Part shown: positions 35,301 to 43,453 of the stretch, piece after piece | How the letters are laid out: each line of letters opens with the position of its first letter | Numbering within the stretch: position 1 is the first letter of the stretch | Origin: Axinella damicornis | Lineage: Eukaryota; Porifera; Demospongiae; Axinellida; Axinellidae | Assembly (NCBI GenBank): GCA_963931865.1 | Contig: OZ007507.1 | Location: 19,905,985 to 19,969,984, forward strand | Length of the DNA: 64,000 bases | Direction: 5' to 3' | Made by a program: the position numbers and the translations under genes | Notes under the pieces: model-generated | The model's input: only the letters and a program-made list of their open reading frames with translations | The model's database searches: none | What the model was told of the DNA's origin: nothing

Positions 35301-36264
35301 CAAGCAATATCTAAATGTCTCTGATGAACAGGTTCAACATCAGCACAGGGCTGACTTCAACAAGCTGATCTATGAAAGCTTTGAGCACCAGAAGAAGCTT
35401 TTCTGTAATGAAGATGATGACGACAAGAGAGTACCAGCATTGGTGAACATCCCAAATTCATTTCTGAAATTCTACAAGCAGGAAAAGCTGGAAAAAGCAA
35501 TCAGTGCAAAGTACCCCAATGATGCAGATCTAGATGGATGTTGCCTCACTATTGAGCCACAGAAGATGAAGGAATTCTTCCTACCAACAATTGAGCAGAT
35601 TAGACGTTATACAATTGAATGGTTCAAGTCGGATCCGGTGGACAGAAAATGTGGGGCCATATATCTTCTTGGAGAATTTGTAGGGTGCAAGTTCATCAGG
35701 AAAGTCATGCAAGAGTGCTATGGTGCTCACCTTGAGGTTTTTGTGCCGGTTGACCCCGAATGGGCAGTTGCTTTTGGAGCTATCAGATTTCAACAGAACC
35801 CTGAGGTCATCTGGGCTCGTAATGCTGAGTATACATTTGGATGCATTGCCAATAGTCCATTTGATGCTGCCATCCATGACCCTGCTTACAAGTTGAAAAA
35901 CGAAGAAGGAAAAGATTATTGTAGGGATCTGTTTCAACCGTTTACAGAAATTGGTGACACCATCCGTGCCGATGAAGTACTTCAGACATCCATCACCCCA
36001 ATCAAGAGTAGCACGACCAACATGGCAGTCACTGTCTATTTATCATGCAAACGTAACATCTGGTACGCAAGAGATAAGGACGGAAGGCTTGTATCTGAGT
36101 TACAAGAAGTTGGAACGTTGCTTTTTGATTTGCAAGACATCCCAGGAACATCCAATGACAAAAGTGTCATTCTCACCATGGACTTAAGTCAAACCGAAAT
36201 ACATCTCAAAGCTCACCACGAGAAAACAGGCAAAGAAGTGAAAGTGGTTCTCGATTGTCCTTGA
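17319..36264 (+). CDS. Death-domain / HSPA12-like Hsp70-family protein (spliced)
   Basis: Predicted coding exons: 17319-17325, 17943-18278, 19170-19400, 19670-20136, 26426-26647 and 34960-36264 (TGA). Phases agree at every junction and give about 855 residues. Residues about 3-95 form a death-domain fold (SYRWYQIGIQLEV, then LLEYWVRNAPPSWRALIDAL), a homotypic adaptor domain of apoptotic and innate signalling. A low-complexity linker follows. The Hsp70-type actin-like ATPase starts near residue 268 (AAIDFGTT phosphate loop), with VTVPAIWDNRGKQMMREAAY, LDVGGDSADITSY (phosphate 2) and AIYLLGEFVGCKFI. HSPA12 proteins are atypical Hsp70s lacking the usual substrate-binding domain, as here. Introns of 6.3 and 8.3 kb are filled with transposons. 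The fusion rests on matching phases and order; transcripts would settle it. Confidence 0.75.
17344..17895 (+). mobile_element. Helitron-like element N, copy 2
   Basis: Starts TCAATATATTATGATTTTAA after A17343 and ends AGCTACTTG before T17896, with a 3' hairpin built from GCGAGCGAAGCGAGC. Same family and minisatellite interior as 7235-7800, in opposite orientation. It lies in the first intron of the HSPA12-like gene, just upstream of the acceptor at 17942. Confidence 0.72.
17943..18278 (+). CDS. Exon encoding the death domain (HSPA12-like gene)
   Basis: This 336-nt exon enters and leaves in phase 1, so it can be inserted or skipped without breaking the frame. It encodes the whole predicted death domain: helices around WYQIGIQLEVPTHVLKNI, LTELLEYWV, and the conserved NAPPSWRALIDALRAP with LAGELEERY. 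A methionine-initiated frame from 17903 resembling a signal peptide is more likely the polypyrimidine tract before the acceptor TGCCTGGCAG. Confidence 0.8.
18378..19107. mobile_element. TACCGTAGTCTCTCG MITE, copy 2 (inverted relative to copy 1)
   Basis: Ends TACCGTAGTCTCTCG / CGAGAGACTACGGTA. The interior matches 16437-17111 in reverse (shared GACAAGTTGTTGCAAAGGGT). The two copies thus form a ~0.7-kb inverted pair around the start and death-domain exons. Confidence 0.8.
19170..19400 (+). CDS. Linker exon of the HSPA12-like gene
   Basis: 231 nt, phase 1 in and out, acceptor CTTCTGCAG. It encodes a Ser/Pro-rich linker ending SPKMEG with a donor at 19401. Downstream at about 19462 a fragment resembling the start of the death-domain exon (GTGCAGCATTGACC) follows an AG and then runs into stops, a likely relic of exon duplication. 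Confidence 0.65.
19670..20136 (+). CDS. Exon with the Hsp70 phosphate-1 loop (HSPA12-like gene)
   Basis: Acceptor ACCTTCTTCAG, donor CACAA|GTGAGT. It encodes FVAAIDFGTTCCSVAY (nucleotide-binding loop, D at 19897) and then VPNSILVERKTNKVLSFG, the order expected for the HSPA12 N-terminal lobe. Leaves in phase 0. Confidence 0.85.
20161..20952. mobile_element. MITE with a second MITE nested inside
   Basis: Outer ends TACCGTATTTCTGCCATCAA and GTTTGATTGCAGAAATACCG. The inner element 20193-20480 has ends TACCGTAGCCGCGCATTA and AACGCGCAACTACGGTA with GGCGCAT subterminal repeats. Short frames inside have no support. Confidence 0.65.
21080..21361. mobile_element. CAAGGGGGTGACACTCCC MITE, 5-bp TSD
   Basis: A 282-bp element with ends CAAGGGGGTGACACTCCC / GGGAGTGTCACCCTCTTG and the 5-bp duplication TATCA (21075-21079, 21362-21366). 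CA...TG ends and a 5-bp TSD fit a hAT-like origin. A second, interrupted copy occupies 23658-25461. Confidence 0.85.
21665..21850. repeat. Foldback (large palindrome)
   Basis: Arms of roughly 85-90 bp (AGTGGAGATTTTCAATTTCG ... and its reverse complement) around a short centre near 21757. Both arms end in the sequence CGAATGTAG. Confidence 0.7.
22118..22330. repeat. Dispersed repeat sharing CGAAGCGGGGTTAAGCAATC
   Basis: The start of this stretch (GCATGCACGAAGCGGGGTTA...) is shared with the left end of the element at 37674. Right end not determined. Confidence 0.45.
23200..23370. repeat. Minisatellite of TTCGAAC-rich units
   Basis: Imperfect tandem units built on TTCGAACAGAAATTCGAACC. The plus-strand frame reads FEQKFEPFEQ and the minus-strand frame reads SNFCSNG-type repeats. 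There is no start or domain evidence for either, so I call it a repeat. Confidence 0.65.
23476..25600 (-). mobile_element. Decayed Helitron, interrupted by a MITE
   Basis: 3' end (minus) is CTAG at 23476-23479, next to the expected T. The following ATGCAGGACATT...GGGCGAGCCTGAGCG matches the 3' ends of the Helitrons at 31404 and 43454. The body resumes after 25466 (GAAGCAGTCTAGCAGG, matching 43684). The 5' end was not found. The CAAGGGGG MITE (23658-25461) sits inside. Confidence 0.65.
23658..25461. mobile_element. CAAGGGGG MITE with a further foldback element inside
   Basis: Ends CAAGGGGGTGACACTCCC / CACCCCCTTG with TSD CTGAA (23653-23657, 25462-25466). Its two halves (23658 to about 23840, about 25300-25461) are separated by a second element near 24143-25130. 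That element has long inverted arms rich in CATGGGTCACTCATGGGAAA and three tandem internal copies of a unit with GAGATTCATAGTCAATT. Confidence 0.75.
25686..25982. mobile_element. CCCGGTGTCAT MITE
   Basis: Ends CCCGGTGTCATAGGGAA / TTCCCCATGACACCGGG. The interior repeats GGCACCCCC and CCCTAGGGA motifs in both orientations. About 297 bp, TSD not resolved. Confidence 0.75.
26426..26647 (+). CDS. Exon with the VPAIW motif (HSPA12-like gene)
   Basis: 222 nt, phase 0 in and out, acceptor AAATCTACAG, donor ATAAG|GTACAT. It encodes LNYLRDKLYECL and FDWVVTVPAIWDNRGKQMMR, then EAAYK, continuing directly into AGL of the exon at 34960, exactly as in HSPA12 proteins. Confidence 0.88.
26700..27205. other. 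Intron stretch, nothing firmly identified
   Basis: No exon or resolved element; contains scattered GACGTCAT/TGACGTCAT words near 26780 and 27175. Confidence 0.4.
27206..27268. repeat. Near-perfect palindrome
   Basis: Arms TACCACTCCTGAGTCAGCAT... and reverse complement around ACCTGAGGT; about 63 bp. Confidence 0.85.
27932..28042. repeat. Near-perfect foldback
   Basis: Arms of about 50 bp (ACCCTCGACCGAGGTCAGAG... and complement) around a CCTTCGG centre. Confidence 0.85.
28082..28220. mobile_element. Short foldback element with TTAA ends
   Basis: Begins TTAAACGATGAAACC and ends GGTTTCATCGTTTAA; arms share CTACGGGATTTAGA / TCTAAATCCCGTAG. The TTAA at both ends may be a target duplication or part of the inverted repeat. 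Confidence 0.6.
28710..29349. mobile_element. Long-palindrome transposon 1, 9-bp TSD
   Basis: A 640-bp element whose two arms (about 260 bp each) are near-perfect inverted repeats starting GGGAACCTGTGAAAGCCGGA, with GGAACGGAACGC minisatellite units. It is flanked by GTATAAGTT at 28701-28709 and 29350-29358. Frames read on both strands (CRTEAKHTYLFTKL...) are mirror images of one another and not evidence of a gene. A 9-bp TSD with long arms fits a Mutator-like foldback. Confidence 0.82.
29380..30002. mobile_element. Long-palindrome transposon 2 (same family)
   Basis: The same arms as 28710-29349 with small differences (GGGTACCTGTGAAAGCCGG ... TTTCACAGTTACCC), lying 30 bp downstream. TSD not resolved. 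Confidence 0.75.
30361..30396. repeat. Solo X-element terminal motif
   Basis: ACACTACTGGTAGGGGAGAA ... GTGCTGTGTAAAT, a diverged single copy of the 36-bp motif found four times at 9036. Confidence 0.7.
30899..30953. repeat. (TACG)n simple repeat
   Basis: Tandem TACG/ACGT tetranucleotides with one interruption (GTGG). Confidence 0.9.
31404..32170 (+). mobile_element. Helitron, short non-autonomous copy
   Basis: Starts TTGGGGCGAGCGTGAGCGAG after A31403 and ends ATTCGTCTAG before T32171, so A^T target and CTAG terminus are both seen. A GGGGC...GCCCC stem lies at the 5' end. The interior includes a short segment reading CHNFWCDLC before a stop, shared with the truncated Helitron frame at 45255. 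Confidence 0.8.
32235..32271. repeat. Solo X-element terminal motif
   Basis: TTACACTCCTGGTAGGGGAA ... GTGCCGCGTAAT, identical in type to the units at 9036-9189. Confidence 0.8.
32650..32863 (-). pseudogene. Possible hAT-transposase-derived fragment
   Basis: The minus frame contains SIQADGSTDSTNVEAELFLA followed by LYFDANTQDGAVHV. This resembles the DGSTDxxxxExE region around the first catalytic aspartate of domesticated or transposon hAT proteins (ZBED/DUF4371 type). Only this segment is present, without dimerisation domain or zinc finger. Confidence 0.35.
32985..33007. repeat. Poly-G tract
   Basis: 23 consecutive G. Length may be unreliable in assembly. Confidence 0.95.
33770..34334 (-). 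mobile_element. X repeat, reverse copy d
   Basis: Minus-strand X unit ending CTACCAGGAGTGCGG...CCCCTCG at 34334, with ATG modules (MAANGETKALISPPPR type) and GTGAGT donors. It also has the ACTTTATGAATGGTACTTGA insertion seen in copy a, linking these two copies. Confidence 0.75.
34335..34959. other. Intron end before the last HSPA12-like exon
   Basis: No element resolved. Two short related stretches, CACCAGGGAAAGGGTTAA (34392) and CACCAGGAAAAGGGTTAA (34898), suggest an unresolved repeat. Ends in TTTCTTTATCCCTCCAG. Confidence 0.45.
34960..36264 (+). CDS. Last exon of the HSPA12-like gene (C-terminal ATPase half)
   Basis: A 1305-nt open exon in phase 0 after the acceptor at 34959. It encodes LDVGGDSADITSYHI (second phosphate loop, near 35142), GNDLGGKRVNEQF, AIYLLGEFVGCKFIRKV (adenosine motif), VPVDPEWAVAFGAIRF and a short beta-rich tail ending VVLDCP. 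The upstream in-frame stretch from 34888 is intron read-through. No frameshift or stop. This is the best-supported part of the gene. Confidence 0.92.
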   Translation, partial: AGLCSSSPSCNLIPYHKFQKLERPVENDPDRLSLALGPEVAALYCQNGGEIRLNHKNFTVLDVGGDSADITSYHIDERGHIRVTGKPSGNDLGGKRVNEQFIKFLQTIVNDPYFKQYLNVSDEQVQHQHRADFNKLIYESFEHQKKLFCNEDDDDKRVPALVNIPNSFLKFYKQEKLEKAISAKYPNDADLDGCCLTIEPQKMKEFFLPTIEQIRRYTIEWFKSDPVDRKCGAIYLLGEFVGCKFIRKVMQECYGAHLEVFVPVDPEWAVAFGAIRFQQNPEVIWARNAEYTFGCIANSPFDAAIHDPAYKLKNEEGKDYCRDLFQPFTEIGDTIRADEVLQTSITPIKSSTTNMAVTVYLSCKRNIWYARDKDGRLVSELQEVGTLLFDLQDIPGTSNDKSVILTMDLSQTEIHLKAHHEKTGKEVKVVLDCP

Positions 36265-36329
36265 CTGCATTGATTTGTGAGTTTCTGTCTCTGTATTATT
36301 ATAACTTTGAGCAAGTTATGAGTTTAATC

Positions 36330-36371
36330 AGGAGCGCATAATGAGGTTGCTTCCTCATTATGCGCTCCTGG
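36330..36371. repeat. Perfect hairpin just downstream of the HSPA12-like gene
   Basis: CAGGAGCGCATAATGAGG pairs with CCTCATTATGCGCTCCTG across TTGCTT. Related to the ends of the 8089 element; probably a minimal MITE, not a terminator. Confidence 0.8.
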
Positions 36372-36399
36372 TTTAATTTATTAAGAATGTCCTTTTTCA

Positions 36400-37239
36400 T
36401 ACCAGGTAGTTCTATGCTATGTTTGTAGTATTTGAGTTACTAGTGCAGTATATATATATATAGCCAATTTTGGCAATGATGATATTCTGAAATGTAGCTT
36501 ACGTATATCCACAGCTGGCAGTGCATGCATGCTGCTGGCTGTGTGTGTATACTGCAGAGGTGTTCACAAAGTTCCTTGCCAGAAGAGTGATGCCGAGAAT
36601 CCTGAATCAGAAGTGTGAGATGACAGCTTTGGTGAAAAATGTATATATAGATACCTATAATGCACACTATGGAAATGATGATGAGTAAAATTTACCAAGC
36701 TTTCAGTCCAGTCAGAGTTGTTGTTAATATAAATGACTCGTCGTCCAGCTGGCATTCGTTACTGTCATCGTCAGGCTGCTTTGCCTCGTCACATGGACTG
36801 TAGTCCCTGTTCTCCCTTATATATTCTCCTTGTTCTCCCAGTTCTCCGTGTAGTGCAGTATTAATTTACAAACTCATAGAAGCTGGTATAGCTAAGTAAC
36901 TGTCTGCATGAATGACCGGTTGTGTCAACTTTTACTATCAATTGCAAGTACCTACTTCAATTTAGCTACCTGTAATGTAGATGTCACACATTTGAAGCAT
37001 TAGGGAGCAGATATCGGGAACTGCATGCATGAAGAGAGTAGATAACAGGAGGAATATTTGTGACAGAAAAATGGAGAGAACAGGGAGAGACTGGTTGAAC
37101 AGGAAAAACGGAGAATAGATTAACACAACTGAGAGAACAGGGGAGATTATGTGTGACAGAACGTAGAGGCCTAAGAGAACAGGGTGAACAGGAAAAACAG
37201 CGAGAATAGAGTATATAAAAAAATACGTAATTGAGAGAA
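36400..37239. other. Intergenic, simple-sequence rich
   Basis: TA repeats near 36450. GAGAACAGG-type repeats at 37060-37215 and their complement (TTCTCC units) at 36805-36850. No gene recognised. Confidence 0.45.
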
Positions 37240-37673
37240 CAATTCCACCTTTAGGCAATTCTGATCACAATGGCATCAATCTTACCATTAAGTGCTTTCA
37301 GAACACGCCACCTGTGAAGAGTAGAAAACGAACTATCTGGAGGTATTCTCATGCCGACTTTGACAAGGCTAACAGACTTATCAATGCAACTGACTGGACT
37401 TTCCTGGATAATGAGACAAACATAGACACAGTATGGACCACATGGGAGAGCAAATTCATGACTATCATGGAAGAATGTATTCCTAGGGCTACCATCTTTC
37501 CTAGGCGTAACTTACCCCCCATGGATGAGCAGAAGCATCATAGCCAAAATCAGGAAAAGAAACAGTGCCTATAAGAAAGCAAGGGAAACAGGAGGCACGA
37601 CTACATGGAAGAAAAACACTTCACTGAGAAACCAAGTTGTGCATACACTTAGGCAGGCGAAGAAGGATCATTA

Positions 37674-38690
37674 CCCCGTGCGCGCATGCGCGAAGCGGGG
37701 TTAAGCAATCGGTTTTGTCTCACGGTCCGTCCGGCGTCTGTCTGTCAGCCGTGTAAAATTGAAATCTCGCAATGTACAGTTGCTAAACCAGACAAAAAGA
37801 TGGGAATACGAAAAAAAGAAGCGTTTGTGTACCTGATAGCTACGAAGCCGCTTGAATTCGTTGCATACGGCAGCTCTTTCTTATTAAACGTCGGCCATTT
37901 TTACGGTCTGCAATTGCGCAATTCAAATACGGACGTAAATACGGATGTACGCGGATTCTGGCACGTGTTCATACTGAAGGTTGAACGTTCATTATGGATC
38001 TTAGAAGGGTTAGAAAGCGTTCCCTTAAACTTAGAGAAATGCAAGAAGTTGAGGAATACAATGAAATGCAAGAAGCTCAGGATGCAGACGCGCAGGACAA
38101 GAGACAACAAGAGGCCCAGGCTCAGGCACGGGCAGCTAAGCCGCCGATCTGAGTCACTCGAGGATGCGGAAGCAAGAAGACAGCAAGAAGCCCAGGCTAA
38201 GGCAGCTAAGCGCAGATCCGAGTCACTCGAGGATGCGGAGGCAAGAAGACATGCAGCAAGATGCCCAGGCTAAGGCAGCTAAGCGCAGATCCGAGTCACT
38301 CGAGGAATCATACATACACTGCAGGGTACATACACTGCAGATATTGTACATAACATCACATCAAATATGAACTAACTAGATACACAGTGAAGAAATAATC
38401 AACAGTACATACGATGCAGATGATGTACATCACGTACGAACTAAATGAAGTAGCTACACAGACATAAAATCATCAACAATACATACACAGCAGATTTTGT
38501 ACATAACATGAATCAAGGTACTAATGTTCAAGTCAGTAAAGGTGTTCCCCACTCGATACTTGACTTGTCTTCAAGCAACGCATGTAAGTAAGTTCTAAAC
38601 ATGGAGCGAACCTCCTCAGATGCATTCGCTATTCTGTTGTCTTGGCTATCTCACCAAGCACCTGATCGTAATATTAACTTGCGCACGGGG
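37674..38690. mobile_element. TIR element inserted in the LINE
   Basis: Ends CCCCGTGCGCGCATGCGC and TTGCGCACGGGG flanked by TA (37672-37673, 38691-38692); 1017 bp, mariner-like target. The interior includes a long plus frame with tandem copies of RRSESLEDAEARR (about 38145-38310). This resembles the charged N-terminal repeats of Helitron or OTU-type transposon proteins, so captured transposon sequence is likely. Confidence 0.65.
38145..38310 (+). repeat. Tandem repeat encoding SLEDAEARR units
   Basis: About 2.5 units of ~70 bp (TCCGAGTCACTCGAGGATGC, AGGCAGCTAAGCGC) inside the TIR element. The frame shifts between units, so it is no longer coding as a whole. Confidence 0.6.
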
Positions 38691-40688
38691 TAAGTGCTTC
38701 ACTGAGCACCTCTAGTTTGAAGAAAGTGTCTAGTCAAGGTAGCAAACAGTTCTGGAAAACAGTAAAATTTTTGAAGAAGGCATCCAGCCAAATTCCCACC
38801 CTGAACAATGGTTCAATTATTGCTTCCACAAATGTTGACAAGGCCTCAGTGCTAAATGAGGTTCTCTCCCAAAATTTCAATTCAACTGTTTCTCCTCTAA
38901 CTGAAGCTGACTCCCAGACTTTTTCCGTAAACTCCTCAGCAGAACTGCCTGAAAATATTTTTTGCTCAGAGGATGAGGTCCTTGGCCTACTTCTTGCAAT
39001 TGATACCAGCAAGGCATCAGGACCAGATGGAATATCCGGAACAATGCTGAAGAACACAGCCCACACAATTTCTCCCCTTGTAACAAGACTGTTCAATTTA
39101 TCCATCAAAACGGGAAAAGTACCTCATCAGTGGAAGATTTCTTCTATTGTACCAATTCCTAAGGCTTCACCAAACACAGATAATCCTCGTAACTATAGAC
39201 CTATTTCACTTCTCCCAGTCATCAGCAAGCTAATGGAACGGCATATCCACAGTGTGGTGTACAATCATCTGACAGAAAATAACTTGCTGGCTAAAGATCA
39301 ATGGGGATTTACTGCCGGAAAATCTACTGTGACTGCTCTTATATCCACTTTTAATGAAATTCTCCAGATGCTGGAATCTGGTGCCGACATCGCCCTTGTC
39401 TTTTTCGACTTACAAAAAGCTTTTGATACAGTACCACATCTACCTCTTCTACAAAAGCTAAGGGATCACAGTTTGAATCCGCACATTCTTCAATGGATCA
39501 CAAGTTACCTCTGTGACAGGAAACAATTTGTTGTTGTCGACGGTGCATCCTCTGATACTACTCCTGTAACATCTGGTGTGCCCCAGGGCTCGGTTTTGGG
39601 TCCACTGTTGTTCCTAGTGTATATAAATTGTGCGTGCTCTCTGCCACTTACTAGTGGATCTAAACTAACAATGTATGCGGATGACATCTCAAGTCCATCT
39701 ACTGTCCTGAAGACTATCGATACCTACAACAAGACATTGATGCTATCAATGGATGTACACGAGCTTGTCATCTCAAACTGAATCCATCCAAATGCAAATA
39801 CATTATTGCTTCAAAGAAGAGACACCCCCTTTATCCATCTAGTGGATTGTTGCTGGGTAGCAGTATCATGGAGCAGGTGGACAGCTATCGATACTTAGGA
39901 GTTACAGTGACTTCTACACTCAACTGGAACGACCACATTCAACATATCTGTAGTAAAGCCAGGAAACTCATTGGTATGTTACATAGACGGTTTTCCAGCT
40001 GGGCTGACACTAATACTTTGAGATGTCTCTATCTGACCTGCATAAGGCCTCATTTAGAATATGCATCTCAACTATGGGACCCATACACAAACAAAGGCAT
40101 CCAGTCTCTGAAATCAGTGCAAAAATTTGCATGTAATTATAAGGTCTGTCTGCAACAATGGAACCTTGACTATGACAGTATGCTACAACTTTTGAACTTT
40201 CCACCACTTTCCACTCGCCGCAACTTTCTGAAACTTACCACTATGTACAAAATTATCGGCAACTTCTCCTACTTTCCTCCAGGAGTATTTGTACAACATA
40301 ACAGCACCAACCAACACACTAACTTTAGTAGGCCATTTGCTCGCACACAGTACATGTTTTCATCATTTGTACCTAGTGTCATTACTCTGTGGAATGCTTT
40401 ACCTAATTCTGTTAAGCACGCATCATCTATCTCTGTGTTTAAAAGATTGCTACAGTCTATGTAGGTAGGTATATGTTTTTTTTCACCTTAAGGCTCATGT
40501 ATCACATTAGCATTACTGCTACTCATGTTGCCTTGTGTTTATAACACGAATTTCATAGAAAAAAAAAAATAGAAAAAAAAAAAAAACATGACTGGGTTTT
40601 CTGCACATAACTGCAAGATGAGGATTGTCCTTTGATGAACTGGGAGGGAGTAGGAGTACAGATTTACCCGATCAGTTTCTCTCTGCTA

Positions 40689-41296
40689 TACCGTATAGCG
40701 GGAAATTTTCGTACGGTGCTAATTTTCGTATATTTCGTATGAAGCCTCGAGATACAAAAATAAAAACTGCGAAAATTTTAACCGTCGAAATTTTAATGCC
40801 AAATTTTGAACGGACAATCGAACACGTGGAAGTGGCGAGCAAGCGGTGGGGTTTTATAACGGTGCCTTCGAACGGCCTTCCAGACTCCAGTGGACCCGTC
40901 TACACCCGTTAGCCTGCTACGATAACGAGACTCAGCGTGGGAAGTGCGACAAATGAAAGTAAGTCAGTTCACTCAGCAGCAACGATCTAGTCTCGCGGGT
41001 CCGCGCGAGACTAGCAACGACGGCGAGTATGCCGCCAACCAGGCGGCTATTCCGAAATTCTTGCCAACAACAGAGGCCCAGATATCAGCATTGTAGATGT
41101 ACCCTCTCACCATTGTGCATTGCCTCCACCGAAAACAGAAAGACGACTTATTTGCGTACGCGTATAGTGCTAAGGGGCGTGGCAATATTGCAATGCGCAG
41201 GCGCATACGAAAATTAAAATACGAAAATTTCTGCTGAGGGGCTTATGGCCATTTATACGAAATTTTGCACCTACGAAAATATCCCGCTATACGGTA
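40689..41296. mobile_element. TACCGTATAGCGGGAAATTT MITE
   Basis: Inverted ends TACCGTATAGCGGGAAATTT / ATATCCCGCTATACGGTA; 608 bp, TA at both sides. A related end (TACCGTAGATCGGGAAATTT) starts near 4330. A 26-bp MITE is nested at 40988. Confidence 0.8.
40988..41013. mobile_element. Minimal 26-bp TAGTCTCG MITE
   Basis: TAGTCTCGCGG followed by a short centre and CGCGAGACTA, flanked by GCAACGATC / GCAACGACG (near-matching 9-bp TSD). Little more than two terminal repeats joined. Confidence 0.7.
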
Positions 41297-42330
41297 GTTG
41301 TGCAGATGCATGGGCTGTCTGTCAGGTTGGCTTCTTGGGTGGAGGTCTTGCACATACTAGTCCGTGTTGCACGACCGTACATTACTGAAACACGGGAGTC
41401 TTTTACATCTACAAGACGCAGCTCTGTTCAACCAAGCCGTGCCGTACGCCCTCAGTAAGGTCGGAAAGCCAGGAATGGTGCTGAGGACGAACAACTGACA
41501 GCGATACAGCACGTACATAGGCCTATATAAGGTTTGTATGGTTAGCTACATACGGCCAGGTCGAATTTATCTAGCTATGGGGTCTTACTGTTTGTATCGT
41601 GCTTCGTGTCCACTTCGGAAAGGCAGAAGCGGCGTATTGACGTCCACAGACTTCGAAACCATGGCCTCGCATGATGGTGGAGCCGTATATTTTACCGAAT
41701 ATTTGTCCGTGTTATTTCAGCTTACGTATCTCGATAAATTATACGGAGAATGTAACGGAACTGCTCGCGCATGCGTGAACAGTGGATACTACTTCCAAAT
41801 GATCCGAGAGTGACTGAGAGGTGAGAGCTCTGACTGGGAAGACGAGACGAAGACTTGGGGCGCTCAACAGGTCTTGGGTAGTCTGCGCCGGTACCAAGAC
41901 TGAGGGGAAGGGAGGCTTGCCTCTCCAGAAGTCCCTGGCGTAGGGGGCTTGAGGACGCCCGACGTTTACAATAATGGACAAGGGAGGTGGCGGTTCCTGC
42001 ACACAAGTTGACTGTCGACAAGTTGACCAAGACAAATTTTGTCCTGTACTGCTGATATATGAACTGACACTTGACCAAGACAACTTCTGTCCTGTACAGC
42101 TGATAATTATAAGCCTTTTACGTGGACCTATTCATCCGAGATGTACTGCTTTCTACATGTCTGTCCCCAACCCTGATGTGTATTTGACGATGGAGAGTGG
42201 CCAATGGAGCTGGTTGAGTGCTCCAGGGTGATGGTGAGAAATTAATGCCGTCGTGTCTAAGGTCTTCATACCTTAGTTTGATGCCCAATCCAAGGATCAA
42301 CTCCCTTTACGACCTGACATTCCAGAATGC
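41297..42330. other. Unassigned, with a short direct repeat
   Basis: GTTGACCAAGACAAATTTTG (42021) and TTGACCAAGACAACTTCTGT (42072) are a diverged ~50-bp tandem duplication. Short frames show no family motif. Confidence 0.4.
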
Positions 42331-42479
42331 AGTAATATCACCATGCACTTAAATCATTCATGTGTGTATGTATTCTGTGTTTGTTCAAATTCTTGCTTGT
42401 TGTACCGTTCCCTTCTGGGGTTATTCGATGAAACTTTGATACCAGGCGCTCTTCTCCTCAATTACCAAGAGCGCCTGGG

Positions 42480-43130
42480 AACGAGGCTAGACCGTGGACT
42501 GGACTCTGGACTGCATTTTGGACTGGATATTGGACTCAATCATTCATGGCCCAGAAGGCATACAGAAGACCAAGCTGGTCCACAACAAATACAACACACA
42601 CACATGATCAGTTGGTTCAAGCTCAACAGCTAGCACGCTCTGTTCCACTTCCATCAAGTGACCAGGGTTCTGATATTGTCCGATATCCGTAGAAATAATC
42701 CCGTAGGATAGAGCCCATCGTCAGCAGAGAACTTAACGCACAATGTCGTCATCACAGACACGAAATCAGTCTTGTAGCTCACCCAGACAGCAAACTGCAT
42801 AACAATCAACGGCACACACTCTGTTCTGCATGCCAGGAACGACCAGATTGCCGATATTTGCTCCAGCAGAAATAATCCTGTAGGATAGAGCCCCAGCCTC
42901 CACCAGCAGATCTCAGGGTAGCTACTCCACGTCGTCCCCACTTAGGTTCCCATAGGCATCCACTGAGACAGAGATATAGCGACCTCTGACATGCCTTCAG
43001 GGCCATGCGTACGAAGTAAAGTCCAATATCCAGTCCAAAATCCAGTCCAAAATGCAGTCCACGGTCCAGTCCAGAGTCCAGTCCACGGTCCAGTCCAGAG
43101 TCCAGAGTCCAGGTTTTGTACCAACCCGTA
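42480..43130. repeat. Inverted pair of GGACTGGACTC minisatellites
   Basis: Units of about 12 bp (TGGACTGGACTCTGGACTG) at about 42490-42540 and, in reverse complement, at 43018-43125, flanked by matching GGCCCAGAAGGCAT/ATGCCTTCAGGGCC. Probably arms of a foldback. The reading frame LDSGLDRGLDSGL on the minus strand is a consequence. A diverged direct repeat (AGAAATAATCC...GTAGGATAGAGCCC) lies between, near 42691 and 42870. Confidence 0.6.
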
Positions 43131-43453
43131 TTTTGTAGGGCGGCATGAAAAGAAATCACACGAAATTTGGGCACGAAACGAAGATTATGCATGCCTGGAG
43201 CATGTTCTTCTTGGATGATCCGGTAAACTTGTGTGCAGATAGCTAAAAATATACACAGATCCCCGAATATCTCTTCATCACGACCTAGTCTCGCGTGGCC
43301 GCGATTAGTGGGCGGGGCCCCGCCCACTCTGTGGCGGATCTATAAATTTGTAAAGGGGGGTGTGGTTGGCTCATACACAGCGCACCGCCGAAGGCGGTGC
43401 GCAGAGCCGCGAAGCGCGGAACACACGCACTGCGTTATTGCTTTATTTTCTAA

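Larger units (their letters stand above)
37240..40585 (+). pseudogene. LINE retrotransposon (endonuclease + reverse transcriptase), interrupted
   Basis: The end of an AP-endonuclease domain (LGNSDHNGI, about 37253) leads into a linker, then an insertion at 37674-38690, then the [61 protein letters not shown] and MYADD (catalytic, about 39670). A one-base frameshift near 39730 moves the rest to another frame (SYRYLGVTV, WNDHI, CIRPHLEYASQLWDPY, ALPNSVKHASSISVFKRLL; stop at 40462). Poly-A stretches lie at 40559-40585. There is no RNase H. Jockey/CR1-like by motif style. 5'-truncated and non-functional. Confidence 0.88.

Noticed and set aside
36330..36371. Transcription terminator hairpin
   Set aside because: Animal genes do not use such terminators, and the arm sequence matches MITE ends at 8089.
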